Below, piece by piece: positions 1-9,201 of a DNA stretch of 64,000 nt (its first letter is position 1; each line of letters begins with the position of its first letter). A model generated the notes under the pieces. It had not been told where the DNA came from. It did no database searches and saw only the letters and a program-made list of their open reading frames with translations. The stretch lies in contig NZ_BQIP01000008.1 of NCBI RefSeq assembly GCF_021602585.1, positions 168,044 through 232,043 of the forward strand. The letters run 5' to 3'. Made by a program: the position numbers and the translations under genes. This DNA is from Pseudomonas faucium. GTDB taxonomy: Bacteria > Pseudomonadota > Gammaproteobacteria > Pseudomonadales > Pseudomonadaceae.

Positions 1-1250
1 TGCGCCAGCGCTATGCCGAGGGCAAGGCCAGCCGCGAGGAGCTGCTGGAGTCGGAGATGAAGTCCTACCACAGCCCCGGCACCTGCACCTTCTATGGCAC
101 TGCCAACACCAACCAGCTGGTGATGGAAGTGATGGGCCTGCACTTGCCCGGCGCCTCGTTCGTCAACCCATATACCCCCTTGCGCGATGCCCTCACCGCC
201 GAGGCCGCGCAGCAGGTCACGCGCCTGACCAAGGCCAGCGGCAGCTTCATGCCCCTGGGCGAGATCGTCGATGAGAAGGCGCTGGTCAACTCGATCGTGG
301 CCTTGCACGCCACCGGCGGCTCGACCAACCACACCCTGCACATCCCGGCGATTGCCCAGGCCGCTGGCATCCAGCTCACCTGGCAGGACATGGCCGACCT
401 CTCCGAGGTGGTGCCGACCCTGTCCCACGTCTACCCCAACGGCAAGGCCGACATCAACCACTTCCAGGCGGCAGGCGGCATGGCCTTCCTGATCCGCGAG
501 CTGCTCGATGCCGGGCTGCTGCACGAAGACGTCAACACCGTGGCAGGCCACGGCCTGCGCCGCTACACCCAGGAGCCGTTCCTCGACAACGGCAAGCTGG
601 TGTGGCGCGAAGGCCCGCTGCAGAGCCTGGACGAGAGCATCCTGCGCCCGGTGTCGCGGCCATTCTCGGCCGAAGGCGGCCTGCGGGTGATGGAAGGCAA
701 CCTCGGCCGTGGCGTGATGAAAGTGTCTGCCGTAGCCGCCGAGCACCAGGTGGTGCAAGCGCCGGCGCGCATCTTCCACGACCAGCAATCGCTGGCCGAT
801 GCGTTCAAGGCCGGCGAGCTTGAGCGCGACTTCGTTGCCGTGGTGCGCTTCCAGGGGCCGCGTTGCAACGGCATGCCCGAGCTGCACAAGCTGACGCCAT
901 TCCTCGGCGTGCTGCAGGACCGCGGCTACAAGGTGGCCCTGGTGACCGACGGGCGCATGTCCGGTGCCTCGGGCAAGATCCCGGCAGCCATCCACGTGTG
1001 CCCCGAAGCCTTCGACGGTGGCCCGCTGGCGCGGGTACGCGACGGCGATATCGTGCGCGTCGATGGTGTCGAAGGTACGCTGCAGGTGATGGTCTCGGCC
1101 GATGAGCTGGCCAGCCGCGACCTGCCGGCGCCGCCCCAGGGCAACGACCTGGGTTGTGGCCGCGAGCTGTTCGGCTTCATGCGCATGGCGTTCAGCCCGG
1201 CAGAGCAGGGTGCCAGCGCCTTCACCTCGGCCCTGGAGAACCTCAAATGA
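1..1250 (+). CDS. edd: 6-phosphogluconate dehydratase, 5' end missing
   Basis: Entner-Doudoroff enzyme that dehydrates 6-phosphogluconate to 2-keto-3-deoxy-6-phosphogluconate in the cytoplasm, using a [4Fe-4S] cluster. The reading frame is already open at the window edge (first whole codon at base 3), so the N-terminal third is absent. What remains is about 416 residues of a family usually near 608. Visible family motifs are [13 protein letters not shown] near the edge (its Cys is one of the cluster ligands in IlvD/Edd enzymes), [15 protein letters not shown], and the C-terminal [17 protein letters not shown]. The stop overlaps the glk start in an ATGA, so the two are translationally coupled. 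The Edd-versus-IlvD choice rests on the glk neighbour and the motif style. Confidence 0.95.
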   Translation, partial: RQRYAEGKASREELLESEMKSYHSPGTCTFYGTANTNQLVMEVMGLHLPGASFVNPYTPLRDALTAEAAQQVTRLTKASGSFMPLGEIVDEKALVNSIVALHATGGSTNHTLHIPAIAQAAGIQLTWQDMADLSEVVPTLSHVYPNGKADINHFQAAGGMAFLIRELLDAGLLHEDVNTVAGHGLRRYTQEPFLDNGKLVWREGPLQSLDESILRPVSRPFSAEGGLRVMEGNLGRGVMKVSAVAAEHQVVQAPARIFHDQQSLADAFKAGELERDFVAVVRFQGPRCNGMPELHKLTPFLGVLQDRGYKVALVTDGRMSGASGKIPAAIHVCPEAFDGGPLARVRDGDIVRVDGVEGTLQVMVSADELASRDLPAPPQGNDLGCGRELFGFMRMAFSPAEQGASAFTSALENLK

Positions 1251-2206
1251 AGGACTTGCTGGTTGGCGACATCGGTGGCACCAACGCCCGTTTTGCCTTG
1301 TGGCGTGGCAACCAGCTGCATGAGGTGAAGGTATTCGCCACGGCGGACTACACGAGCCCCGAGCAGGCCATCGAGGCTTACCTGGACGACCAGGGCATTG
1401 CCCGCGGTGGCTTGTCGGCGGTGTGCCTGGCGGTCGCCGGGCCGGTCGATGGCGATGAGTTTCGCTTTACCAACAGCCACTGGCGGCTGAGCCGCAGCGC
1501 CTTTTGCAAGACCTTGCAGGTCGAGCAGCTGCTGCTGATCAACGATTTCTCGGCCATGGCCCTGGGCATGACCCGCCTGCAGCCGGGCGAATTTCGCGAA
1601 GTGTGCCCCGGCCAGGCCGACCCCGTGCGGCCGGCGCTGGTGATCGGCCCGGGCACCGGGCTTGGCGTCGGCAGCCTGCTGCGCCTGGGCGAGCAACGCT
1701 GGCAGGCCTTGCCGGGCGAGGGCGGGCATGTCGACCTGCCGGTGGGCAATGCCCGCGAGGCGGCGATCCATCAGCAGATTCACCAACAGATCGGGCATGT
1801 CAGCGCCGAGACGGTGCTCAGCGGCGGCGGCCTGGTGCGCCTGTACCAGGCCCTGTGTGCGCTGGACGGTGATACCCCGCGGCACAAGACCCCGGCGCAG
1901 ATTACCGATGCGGCCTTGAACGGCGAGCCACGGGCGTTGGCGGTGGTCGAGCAGTTCTGCCGCTTCCTCGGCCGGGTGGCCGGCAACAATGTGCTGACGC
2001 TGGGCGCGCGGGGTGGGGTCTATATTGTTGGCGGGGTGATCCCGCGCTTTGCCGAGCTGTTCCTGCGCAGTGGCTTTGCTGCAAGCTTTGCCGACAAGGG
2101 CTGCATGAGCGGCTACTTTGCCGGCGTGCCGGTGTGGCTGGTGACGGCGGAGTTTTCCGGGTTGCTGGGGGCTGGGGTGGCGTTGCAGCAGGCGTTGGAT
2201 CATTGA
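1247..2206 (+). CDS. glk: Glucokinase
   Basis: Phosphorylates cytoplasmic glucose to glucose-6-phosphate with ATP, feeding Zwf-Pgl-Edd-Eda. It has 319 residues, close to E. coli Glk (321). The N-terminal phosphate-binding loop reads [12 protein letters not shown] (about residues 8-19). [11 protein letters not shown] carries the catalytic Asp. GPGTGLGVG and GEGGHVDLP follow in the order expected for the bacterial group A glucokinase fold. The ATG at 1247 is chosen because it overlaps the edd stop (ATGA) and leaves the DIGGTN motif at the proper distance from the start. The gene is followed directly by a REP hairpin that may end the transcript. Confidence 0.95.
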   Translation: MKDLLVGDIGGTNARFALWRGNQLHEVKVFATADYTSPEQAIEAYLDDQGIARGGLSAVCLAVAGPVDGDEFRFTNSHWRLSRSAFCKTLQVEQLLLINDFSAMALGMTRLQPGEFREVCPGQADPVRPALVIGPGTGLGVGSLLRLGEQRWQALPGEGGHVDLPVGNAREAAIHQQIHQQIGHVSAETVLSGGGLVRLYQALCALDGDTPRHKTPAQITDAALNGEPRALAVVEQFCRFLGRVAGNNVLTLGARGGVYIVGGVIPRFAELFLRSGFAASFADKGCMSGYFAGVPVWLVTAEFSGLLGAGVALQQALDH

Positions 2207-2211
2207 GAGGG

Positions 2212-2315
2212 GGCCGCTTTGCGGCCCTTTCGCGACACAAGGCCGCTCCTACAGGGGATCGCGGTCGCTTGTAGGAGCGGCCTTGTGTCGCGAAAGGGCT
2301 GCAAAGCAGCCCCAA
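2212..2315. repeat. REP-type inverted repeat (GTAGGAGCGGCC family)
   Basis: Two 30-base arms at 2224-2253 and 2270-2299 are perfect inverted copies with core GTAGGAGCGGCCTTGTGTCG and GCGAAAGGGC. They are flanked by smaller GC hairpins (GGCCGCTTTGCGGCC and GGGCTGCAAAGCAGCCC). The element sits between glk and gltR and could act as terminator or mRNA stabiliser. A second copy of the same family is at 61906-62021. Confidence 0.9.
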
Positions 2316-2343
2316 TGCACAGCAGGCAACCAAGACCTGTGAC

Positions 2344-2351
2344 AACAACAA
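2344..2351 (+). promoter_or_regulatory. Candidate Crc/Hfq target (AAnAAnAA) in the gltR leader
   Basis: AACAACAA lies 16 bases before the TTG start of gltR, at the edge of the ribosome-binding region. It matches the AAnAAnAA motif recognised by Hfq/Crc in pseudomonads. The same motif occurs before gtsA, oprB and the mutarotase gene in this window. Confidence 0.45.
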
Positions 2352-2366
2352 AAGGGGCGGGACACC

Positions 2367-3092
2367 TTGAGCACTGCCGGTAAATCGATCCTGATGGTCG
2401 ACGACGACCAGGAAATTCGCGAGCTGCTGCAAACCTACCTGAGCCGCTGCGGCCTGCAGGTGCATGCCGAAGCCGACGGCCAGGGCTTTCGCCGGGCGCT
2501 GGAAAGCACCCCGTGCGACCTGGTCATCCTCGATGTGATGCTGCCCGACGAAGATGGCTTCAGCCTGTGCCGCTGGGTGCGCCAGCACCCGCGCTTGTCG
2601 CGGGTGCCGATCATCATGCTGACGGCCAGCTCCGACGAAGCCGACCGCGTCATCGGCCTGGAACTGGGCGCCGACGACTACCTGGGCAAACCGTTCAGCC
2701 CACGCGAACTGCAGGCGCGGATCAAGGCCCTGCTGCGCCGCGCAGAGTTCGGCCAGGCCGCGCCGGCCAGCGCCGTGCTGGCCTTCGACGACTGGCGCCT
2801 GGACACGGTCAGCCACCGGCTGTTCCACCGTGATGGTGAAGAGGTGATCCTCTCGGGCGCCGACTTCGCCCTGCTCAAGCTGTTTCTCGACCACCCGCAG
2901 CAGATCCTCGACCGCGACACCATCGGCAACGCCACCCGTGGCCGCGAGCCGATGCCGCTGGACCGCATCGTCGACATGGCGGTCAGCCGCCTGCGCCAAC
3001 GCCTGCGTGATACCGCCAAACCCCCTCGGCTGATCCGCACCGTGCGCGGCAGTGGCTACCTCCTGGCGGCGCATGTCTGCTGCGCGAGCTGA
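2367..3092 (+). CDS. gltR: OmpR-family response regulator of glucose uptake (GltR)
   Basis: DNA-binding response regulator that, with the adjacent sensor kinase, controls glucose transport genes in pseudomonads (family knowledge). It has 241 residues. The receiver domain (about 5-120) carries the acidic pair in VDDDQ (D12/D13), the phospho-acceptor D56 in LVILDVMLPDEDG, and the Lys in LGKPFSP. A winged-helix DNA-binding domain occupies about 135-238. The start is a TTG with GGGGCGGG upstream; the first internal Met would remove part of the receiver. The 3' end overlaps the kinase gene by 20 bases. Confidence 0.9.
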   Translation: MSTAGKSILMVDDDQEIRELLQTYLSRCGLQVHAEADGQGFRRALESTPCDLVILDVMLPDEDGFSLCRWVRQHPRLSRVPIIMLTASSDEADRVIGLELGADDYLGKPFSPRELQARIKALLRRAEFGQAAPASAVLAFDDWRLDTVSHRLFHRDGEEVILSGADFALLKLFLDHPQQILDRDTIGNATRGREPMPLDRIVDMAVSRLRQRLRDTAKPPRLIRTVRGSGYLLAAHVCCAS

Positions 3093-4527
3093 GCGGCGCT
3101 GGCGCCTGCTGCCGCGCTCGCTGCTGGGGCGCATGCTGCTGCTGACCCTGCTGGTGGTGTTGCTGGCCCAGGGCCTGTCCAGCGTGATCTGGGTTTCCCA
3201 ATTGCGCGCCAGCCAGTTGCAGGGCTTGCGCGCCAGCGCCAGCAGCCTGGCCCATTCCATGAGTGCCAGCGTCAGCTACTTCCGCTCCTTGCCGGTGGCG
3301 TATCGGCCCATGGTCCTGGACCAGTTGCGCAGCATGGGCGGCACGCGCTTTTTCGTCTCGCTCAACGACAAGCCGCTGGACATGCCGGTATTGCCCATCA
3401 CGCCGCGCAAGCAGGCGGTCATCGAGGTGTTCGAGCAGGTGCTGCGCGAGCGCCTGGGCGCGCAGATGGACATCTCGGTGGAGTTCGTCGCCCCCGATGA
3501 CCTGCGCATCTTCAACAGCGGCCTGAAGCTCGACGAATTGCCGCGCTCCTGGGCGCACTATTCGCTGACCCTGGAGCCGCTCAACCCGCCGGTGCTGGTC
3601 ACCCAGATCCGCCTGGGCGAGGGCGAGTGGCTGTACATCGCCTCGTTGCTGCCCGCGCCCTATACCAGCCTCGAGGCCGAGCGCCTGCCGCGCCAGCAGC
3701 TCGGGTTCATCGTGCTGACCACCGCCTTGCTGCTGCTGTTCATCGGCCTGCTGGTGCATTGGCAGAGCTGGCCGCTCAAGCGCCTGGCCCGGGCTGCGCG
3801 GGAGCTGTCGCTGGGCGCCGAGGTGGCGCCGGTGGCCGAAGGCGGTGGCAGCGAGGTGGTCGAGGTAGCGCGTGCGTTCAACAGCATGCGCGAGCGCATC
3901 AGCCGCTACCTCACCGAACGCTCGCAACTGTTCAGCGCGATTTCCCATGACCTGCGCACGCCGATCACGCGCTTGCGGCTGCGCGTGGAGCTGCTGGAGG
4001 ACGAACGCCTGCAGGCCAAGTTCAGCCAGGACCTGGACGAGCTGGAGCTGCTGGTCAAAGGCGCGCTGCAGTGCGTGAAGGACACCGACATCCACGAGAA
4101 CATCGAGCCGATCGACCTCAACCAGGTGCTGGACATCCTCGCCGAGCCTTACCTGGGCGACGGCCGCATCACGGTCGAGGGCAAGGCCCTGACGCCGTAC
4201 CCAGGCAAGCCGCTGGCGGTGCGGCGCTGCATCGGCAACCTGATCGATAACGCCATCAAGTATGGCGAGCGCGCCCGCCTGCGCATCATCGACAGCGCCG
4301 ATGCCTTCGTGCTGCAGGTCGATGACCAGGGGCCGGGGGTGCCGCAGCAGCGCCTGGAGCAGGTATTCGAGCCGCACTTTCGGCTGGCCGGGCAGCAGCA
4401 GGGGTACGGGCTGGGCCTGGGCATCGCGCGCAACATCGCCCACAGCCATGGCGGCGAGGTGAGCTTGCTGAACTTGCGCGAGGGTGGGTTGCGGGTGACC
4501 TTGTGCCTGCCGCGAGGGGTTGATTGA
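3073..4527 (+). CDS. gtrS: Sensor histidine kinase partner of GltR (GtrS-like)
   Basis: Inner-membrane histidine kinase expected to sense a glucose metabolite and phosphorylate GltR. It has 484 residues from the ATG at 3073; a GTG at 3052 is an alternative start. TM1 is in the leucine-rich segment at about residues 18-40. A periplasmic sensor domain of roughly 170 residues follows, then TM2 (LGFIVLTTALLLLFIGLLVHW) and a HAMP linker. The dimerisation/phospho-acceptor motif is SAISHDLRTPITRLRLRVE. The ATPase domain shows NLIDNAIKYG (N box), DQGPGVP (G1) and GLGLGIARN (G2). All catalytic motifs are intact. Confidence 0.9.
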   Translation: MSAARAERRWRLLPRSLLGRMLLLTLLVVLLAQGLSSVIWVSQLRASQLQGLRASASSLAHSMSASVSYFRSLPVAYRPMVLDQLRSMGGTRFFVSLNDKPLDMPVLPITPRKQAVIEVFEQVLRERLGAQMDISVEFVAPDDLRIFNSGLKLDELPRSWAHYSLTLEPLNPPVLVTQIRLGEGEWLYIASLLPAPYTSLEAERLPRQQLGFIVLTTALLLLFIGLLVHWQSWPLKRLARAARELSLGAEVAPVAEGGGSEVVEVARAFNSMRERISRYLTERSQLFSAISHDLRTPITRLRLRVELLEDERLQAKFSQDLDELELLVKGALQCVKDTDIHENIEPIDLNQVLDILAEPYLGDGRITVEGKALTPYPGKPLAVRRCIGNLIDNAIKYGERARLRIIDSADAFVLQVDDQGPGVPQQRLEQVFEPHFRLAGQQQGYGLGLGIARNIAHSHGGEVSLLNLREGGLRVTLCLPRGVD

Positions 4528-4534
4528 AGCTGCT

Positions 4535-4608
4535 GGCCCCATCACCGGCAAGCCGGCTCCCACAAACAGCCCGCACTCTGTGGGAGCCGGCTTGCCGGCG
4601 ATAGGGCC
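4535..4608. repeat. REP pair (GCCGGCAAGCCGGCTCCCAC family)
   Basis: Two inverted units, ACCGGCAAGCCGGCTCCCAC and GTGGGAGCCGGCTTGCCGGC, separated by a short spacer and flanked by GGCCC/GGGCC. The element lies between gtrS and the epimerase gene and can fold into a long hairpin. Confidence 0.9.
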
Positions 4609-4613
4609 ACAAA

Positions 4614-4631
4614 TGTCACCACTCGGTGACA
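4614..4631. promoter_or_regulatory. Palindromic candidate operator upstream of the epimerase gene
   Basis: TGTCACC-ACTC-GGTGACA is a perfect 7-base inverted repeat. A further GTGACA at 4647-4652 lies exactly 21 bases (two helical turns) after the GTGACA of the right arm. The site is 67 bases before the chosen start. The string TGACATTC just after it also occurs upstream of gtsA. GltR or another sugar regulator could bind here; the protein is unknown. Confidence 0.35.
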
Positions 4632-4697
4632 CACCCCCCCGCCTTCGTGACATTCCCGTCTGGATGGCTGGCTAGACTTTGCACACCTCTGGCATGG

Positions 4698-5933
4698 ATG
4701 AAGCCGTACATGGTCCCCCTGGATTTCCCCACCGAGCCCTGGCTCCAGGCTGAAGGCCAGCGCCTGCTGGCATTCGCCAAGGGCTCGCGGGTGCCCCTGG
4801 GTTTTGCCGGCCTCGGCTGCCACGGCGAGCTGCCAGCGGCGGCCACTGCCCAAACCCTCATCACCAGCCGCATGACCCACAGCTTCGCCCTGGCCCACCT
4901 GCGCGGCGAGCCCGCTTGCCTGGCCCTGGTCGAGCATGGCGTGGCGGCCTTGCATGGGCCGCTGCACGATGCCCGCCACGGCGGCTGGTTCGCCACCCCG
5001 TTCGGGGCGGGCGACCCGCGCAAGGCGGCCTACCTGCACGCCTTCGTCGCCCTGGCCGCCAGCTCCGCCGTGGTCGCCCGCGCCGATGGCGCGCAAGGGT
5101 TGCTGGCAGATGCGATCCGGGTCATCGAGGCGCATTTCTGGAGCGAAGAGGAGGGCGCGCTGCGCGAGTCGTTCGCGGCTGACTGGCAACAGCCCGAGGC
5201 CTACCGCGGCGCCAACAGCAACATGCACGCCACCGAGGCCTTCCTGGCCCTGGCCGATGTCACTGGCGACAGCCGCTGGCTGGAGCGCGCCCTGCGCATC
5301 GCCGAGCGGATCATCCAGTGCCACGCCGCCGACAACGATTACCGCGTCATCGAGCATTTCGACGCGCACTGGCAGCCCTTGCCCGACTACAACCGCGACC
5401 GCCCAGCCGACCCCTTCCGCCCCTATGGCACCACCCCAGGCCACGCCTTCGAATGGGCGCGCCTGCTGCTGCACCTGGAAGCGGCGCGGCGCCTGGCCGG
5501 GCTGCCTTCGCCGCAGTGGCTGCTGAGCAGTGCCCGCGGCCTGTTCGACAGCGCATGCCGGCTGGCGTGGAACGTCGATGGCGGGCAAGGCCTGGTCTAC
5601 ACCCTGGGCTGGGACAATCAGCCACGGGTGCGCGAGCGCCTGCACTGGGTGCATGCCGAAGCCTGCGCTGCGGCTGCAGCCCTGCTGCGGCGCACTGGCG
5701 AGCAACCCTACGCAGTCTGGTACCAGCGCTTCTGGCAGTTCATCGATCGCCACTTCATCGACCGCAGCGCCGGCAGTTGGCATCACCAGCTCGACCCTGC
5801 AAACCAGCCCGCCGCCACCCTCTGGGCTGGCAAACCGGACCTCTACCATGCCTACCAGGCCGTGCTGCTGCCCGGTGTGGCGCTGGCGCCCAGCCTGGCT
5901 TCGGCCTTGGCGCGCAATGTAACCAGACGATGA
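4698..5933 (+). CDS. AGE-family epimerase/isomerase (mannose isomerase-like)
   Basis: Cytoplasmic (alpha/alpha)6-barrel enzyme of the N-acylglucosamine 2-epimerase superfamily, which includes mannose/fructose isomerases. It has 411 residues from the ATG at 4698, about the usual family length. Family-like segments are [12 protein letters not shown] near the N-terminus, the [19 protein letters not shown] helix pair, [15 protein letters not shown], and [18 protein letters not shown]; the conserved His and Glu residues in these line the barrel in relatives. Its place between the glucose regulators and the glucose ABC transporter suggests a role in converting an imported hexose. The exact substrate cannot be read from sequence. 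An upstream in-frame start at 4626 is possible but would cut through the palindrome. Confidence 0.75.
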   Translation: MKPYMVPLDFPTEPWLQAEGQRLLAFAKGSRVPLGFAGLGCHGELPAAATAQTLITSRMTHSFALAHLRGEPACLALVEHGVAALHGPLHDARHGGWFATPFGAGDPRKAAYLHAFVALAASSAVVARADGAQGLLADAIRVIEAHFWSEEEGALRESFAADWQQPEAYRGANSNMHATEAFLALADVTGDSRWLERALRIAERIIQCHAADNDYRVIEHFDAHWQPLPDYNRDRPADPFRPYGTTPGHAFEWARLLLHLEAARRLAGLPSPQWLLSSARGLFDSACRLAWNVDGGQGLVYTLGWDNQPRVRERLHWVHAEACAAAAALLRRTGEQPYAVWYQRFWQFIDRHFIDRSAGSWHHQLDPANQPAATLWAGKPDLYHAYQAVLLPGVALAPSLASALARNVTRR

Positions 5934-5981
5934 CATTCACGCATCGCTTCGTTACCAGACGCTGCGAGCACCCTGTTTAGA
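5919..5981 (+). promoter_or_regulatory. Direct repeats and candidate promoter of gtsA
   Basis: GTAACCAGACGATG (5919-5932) and GTTACCAGACGCTG (5951-5964) agree at 12 of 14 positions and are 32 bases apart, about three helical turns. The second copy supplies a possible -35 (TTACCA, 5952-5957), followed after 18 bases by a possible -10 (TTTAGA, 5976-5981). The first copy overlaps the end of the epimerase gene. Direct repeats are the usual operator form for OmpR-family regulators, so GltR is the natural candidate (inference). Confidence 0.4.
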
Positions 5982-6015
5982 CTCCATGCCATGCAAGCGA
6001 AAGACTTGCCCGCAT

Positions 6016-6023
6016 AACAACAA
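6016..6023 (+). promoter_or_regulatory. Candidate Crc/Hfq target overlapping the gtsA ribosome-binding site
   Basis: AACAACAA runs directly into GAAAGG, the Shine-Dalgarno of gtsA, and matches AAnAAnAA. Binding of Hfq/Crc here would block translation of the glucose-binding protein when preferred carbon sources are present. Confidence 0.5.
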
Positions 6024-6036
6024 GAAAGGTACTCCG

Positions 6037-7323
6037 ATGAATTCCACGCTCCGTCTCGCTGCCGCGATCTCCCTTGCCTCCGTCTTCCCGCTCAGTGCCC
6101 TGGCTGCCGACTCCAAAGGCAGTGTCGAGGTGGTGCACTGGTGGACCTCCGGCGGTGAAAAGGCCGCCGTCGATGTGCTGAAGAAGCAGGTCGAGGGCGA
6201 TGGCTTCACCTGGAAGGACGGCGCGGTCGCCGGTGGCGGCGGCGCCACCGCGATGACCGTGCTCAAGAGCCGCGCAGTGGCCGGCAACCCGCCGGGCGTT
6301 GCGCAGATCAAGGGCCCGGACATTCAGGACTGGGCAGCCACTGGCCTGCTCGACAGCGATGTGCTCAAGGATGTGGCCAAGGAAGAAAAGTGGGACACGC
6401 TGCTCGACAAGAAGGTCGCCGACACCGTGAAGTACGAGGGTGACTACGTCGCCGTGCCGGTGAACATCCACCGCATCAACTGGCTGTGGATCAACCCTGA
6501 AGTGTTCAAGAAGGCCGGCATCGACAAGGCGCCGACCACCCTCGACGAATTCTATGCCGCCGCCGACAAGCTCAAGGCCGCCGGTTTCATCCCGCTCGCC
6601 CACGGTGGCCAGCCGTGGCAGGACAGCACCGTGTTCGAAAGCGTGGTGCTCTCGGTGATGGGCGTGGACGGCTACAAGAAAGCCCTGGTCGAGCTCGACG
6701 ACGCGACGCTCAAAGGGCCGCAGATGGTCAAGTCGCTGACCGAGCTGAAGAAGGTCGCCACCTACATGGACCCGGACGGCAAGGGCCAGGATTGGAACCT
6801 GGAAGCGGCCAAGGTCATCAACGGCAAGGCCGGCATGCAGATCATGGGCGACTGGGCCAAAAGCGAGTGGACGCTGGCCAAGAAGGACGCCGGCAAGGAC
6901 TACCAGTGCGTGGCCTTCCCCGGTACCGATCAGGCCTTCCTCTACAACATCGACTCGCTGGTGGTGTTCAAGCAGAACGACAAGGGCACTGCAGCGGGCC
7001 AGCAGGACATCGCGCGCAAGGTGCTGGGCCAGGACTTCCAGAAAGTCTTCAGCACCAACAAGGGCTCGATCCCGGTGCGCAACGACATGCTCGCCGACAT
7101 GGGCAAGTACGGTTTCGACGCCTGCGCCCAGACCTCCGCCAAGGACTTCCTGGCCGATGCCAGGAATGGCGGCCTGCAGCCGAGCATGGCGCACAACATG
7201 GCCACCACCCTGGCCGTGCAGGGCGCGTTCTTCGATGTGGTGACCAACTACATCAACGACCCCAAGGCTGACCCGGCCGAGGCGGCCAAGCAGCTGGCGG
7301 CGGCGGTCAAGGCGGCCAAGTGA
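6037..7323 (+). CDS. gtsA: Glucose ABC transporter, periplasmic binding protein
   Basis: Periplasmic receptor that delivers glucose (and probably mannose) to GtsBC. It has 428 residues with a classical signal peptide ([20 protein letters not shown], cleavage near ALAAD, about residue 22). It belongs to the extracellular solute-binding protein family 1; [17 protein letters not shown] is the typical first strand-helix and [20 protein letters not shown] the ligand-cleft segment. The ATG at 6037 has GAAAGG upstream; a further upstream start would spoil the signal peptide. It is followed by a REP hairpin before gtsB, which may keep the receptor in excess over the membrane parts. Confidence 0.93.
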   Translation: MNSTLRLAAAISLASVFPLSALAADSKGSVEVVHWWTSGGEKAAVDVLKKQVEGDGFTWKDGAVAGGGGATAMTVLKSRAVAGNPPGVAQIKGPDIQDWAATGLLDSDVLKDVAKEEKWDTLLDKKVADTVKYEGDYVAVPVNIHRINWLWINPEVFKKAGIDKAPTTLDEFYAAADKLKAAGFIPLAHGGQPWQDSTVFESVVLSVMGVDGYKKALVELDDATLKGPQMVKSLTELKKVATYMDPDGKGQDWNLEAAKVINGKAGMQIMGDWAKSEWTLAKKDAGKDYQCVAFPGTDQAFLYNIDSLVVFKQNDKGTAAGQQDIARKVLGQDFQKVFSTNKGSIPVRNDMLADMGKYGFDACAQTSAKDFLADARNGGLQPSMAHNMATTLAVQGAFFDVVTNYINDPKADPAEAAKQLAAAVKAAK

Positions 7324-7332
7324 AGCGCTGAC

Positions 7333-7411
7333 GGCCTCATCGCCGGCAAGCCGGCTCCCACAGCTACCCCATCGGCTTCCTTGTGGGAGCCGGCTTGCCG
7401 GCGATGAGGCC
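7333..7411. repeat. REP pair inside the gts operon
   Basis: GGCCTCATCGCCGGC...GCCGGCGATGAGGCC, with inner GGCTCCCACA and TGTGGGAGCC arms, lies between gtsA and gtsB. Its position in the only large gap of the operon suggests a role in differential mRNA stability or partial termination. Confidence 0.9.
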
Positions 7412-7457
7412 AGTACCGACAACCCAAAGGGTCGCCCAGGCCCCAGGTATTCACTCC

Positions 7458-8366
7458 ATGACCACAGCTACCGCCCGCCTGCGGGCCTCCCCCCTGGACG
7501 CGCTGCAGCGCTGGCTACCGAAACTGGTGCTGGCGCCGAGCATGTTCATCGTCCTGGTGGGCTTCTACGGCTACATCCTGTGGACCTTCGTCCTCTCCTT
7601 CACCACCTCGACCTTCCTGCCCACCTACAAGTGGGCGGGCCTGGCGCAATACGCCCGGCTGTTCGACAACGACCGCTGGTGGGTGGCGAGCAAGAACCTG
7701 CTGCTGTTCGGCGGCCTGTTCATCGCCATCAGCCTGGCCATCGGCGTGCTGCTGGCGGTGCTGCTCGACCAGCGCATCCGCCGCGAAGGCTTCATCCGCA
7801 CGATCTACCTCTACCCCATGGCGCTGTCGATGATCGTCACCGGTACCGCCTGGAAGTGGCTGCTCAACCCCGGCATGGGCCTGGACAAGCTGTTGCGCGA
7901 CTGGGGCTGGGAGGGCTTTCGCCTGGACTGGCTGATCGACCCCGACCGGGTGGTGTACTGCCTGGTGATCGCGGCCGTGTGGCAGGCCTCGGGCTTCATC
8001 ATGGCGATGTTCCTCGCCGGCCTGCGCGGGGTCGACCCTTCGATCATCCGCGCCGCACAGATCGACGGCGCAAGCCTGCCGCGCATCTACTGGAAGGTGG
8101 TGCTGCCCAGCCTGCGGCCGGTGTTCTTCAGCTCGCTGATGATCCTCTCGCACATTGCCATCAAGAGTTTCGACCTGGTGGCGGCAATGACCGCAGGGGG
8201 CCCGGGGTACTCCTCCGACCTGCCGGCGATGTTCATGTACTCGTTCACCTTCAGCCGCGGCCAGATGGGCATGGGCTCGGCCAGCGCCATCCTCATGCTC
8301 GGGGCGATCCTGGCGATCCTCGTGCCTTACCTGTACTCGGAGCTGCGGAGCAAACGCCATGCATAG
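7458..8366 (+). CDS. gtsB: Glucose ABC transporter, permease 1
   Basis: Inner-membrane permease of the MalF type, pairing with GtsC. It has 302 residues from the ATG at 7458 and about six membrane spans; the first is LVLAPSMFIVLVGFYGYILW near residue 20. The EAA loop that contacts the ATPase is seen in RAAQIDGASLPRIYWKVVLP. It overlaps gtsC by 8 bases. The 91 bases upstream hold the end of the REP element and a weak ribosome-binding site. Confidence 0.92.
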   Translation: MTTATARLRASPLDALQRWLPKLVLAPSMFIVLVGFYGYILWTFVLSFTTSTFLPTYKWAGLAQYARLFDNDRWWVASKNLLLFGGLFIAISLAIGVLLAVLLDQRIRREGFIRTIYLYPMALSMIVTGTAWKWLLNPGMGLDKLLRDWGWEGFRLDWLIDPDRVVYCLVIAAVWQASGFIMAMFLAGLRGVDPSIIRAAQIDGASLPRIYWKVVLPSLRPVFFSSLMILSHIAIKSFDLVAAMTAGGPGYSSDLPAMFMYSFTFSRGQMGMGSASAILMLGAILAILVPYLYSELRSKRHA

Positions 8367-9198
8367 CCCTGCTGCAAGAATCAGCCTGAGCCGCATCGCC
8401 ATCTACGCCGTGCTGCTGGCGGCGGTGCTGCTGTACCTGGTGCCGCTGGTGGTGATGCTGCTGACCAGCTTCAAGACCCCGGAAGACATCAGCAGCGGCA
8501 ACCTGTTGAGCTGGCCGGCGGTGTTCACCGGCATCGGCTGGGCCAAGGCCTGGGACACGGTCAGCGGCTACTTCTGGAACTCGATCATGATCACCGTGCC
8601 GGCGGTGCTGATTTCCACTGCCATCGGCGCGCTGAACGGCTACGTGCTGTCGATGTGGCGTTTTCGCGGTTCGCAGCTGTTCTTCGGGCTGCTGCTGTTC
8701 GGCTGCTTCCTGCCGTTCCAGACCGTGCTGCTGCCGGCCTCGTTCACCCTCGGCAAGCTGGGCCTGGCCAGCACCACCGAAGGCCTGGTGCTGGTGCACG
8801 TGGTCTACGGCCTGGCATTCACCACGCTGTTCTTTCGCAACTTCTACGTCAGCGTGCCTGAGGCGCTGGTCAAGGCGGCGCGCCTGGATGGCGCGGGGTT
8901 CTTCACCATCTTCCGGCGCATCATCCTGCCGATGTCGACCCCGATCATCATGGTCTGCCTGATCTGGCAGTTCACCCAGATCTGGAACGACTTCCTGTTC
9001 GGCGTGGTGTTTTCCAGTGGCGACTCGCAACCGATCACCGTGGCCCTGAACAACCTGGTCAACACCAGCACCGGGGCCAAGGAATACAACGTCGACATGG
9101 CGGCGGCGATGATCGCCGGCCTGCCAACCCTGCTGGTCTACGTGGTGGCAGGCAAGTATTTCGTGCGCGGCCTCACCGCCGGCGCCGTCAAGGGGTAA
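8359..9198 (+). CDS. gtsC: Glucose ABC transporter, permease 2
   Basis: MalG-type permease partner of GtsB. It has 279 residues, with first membrane span IYAVLLAAVLLYLVPLVVML and about six spans in all. The EAA motif reads EALVKAARLDGAGFFTIFRR, the ATPase docking loop. The start codon lies inside the end of gtsB (8-base overlap), and the stop is three bases before gtsD, so the three are co-translated. Confidence 0.92.
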   Translation: MHSPAARISLSRIAIYAVLLAAVLLYLVPLVVMLLTSFKTPEDISSGNLLSWPAVFTGIGWAKAWDTVSGYFWNSIMITVPAVLISTAIGALNGYVLSMWRFRGSQLFFGLLLFGCFLPFQTVLLPASFTLGKLGLASTTEGLVLVHVVYGLAFTTLFFRNFYVSVPEALVKAARLDGAGFFTIFRRIILPMSTPIIMVCLIWQFTQIWNDFLFGVVFSSGDSQPITVALNNLVNTSTGAKEYNVDMAAAMIAGLPTLLVYVVAGKYFVRGLTAGAVKG

Positions 9199-9201
9199 GA
9201 C

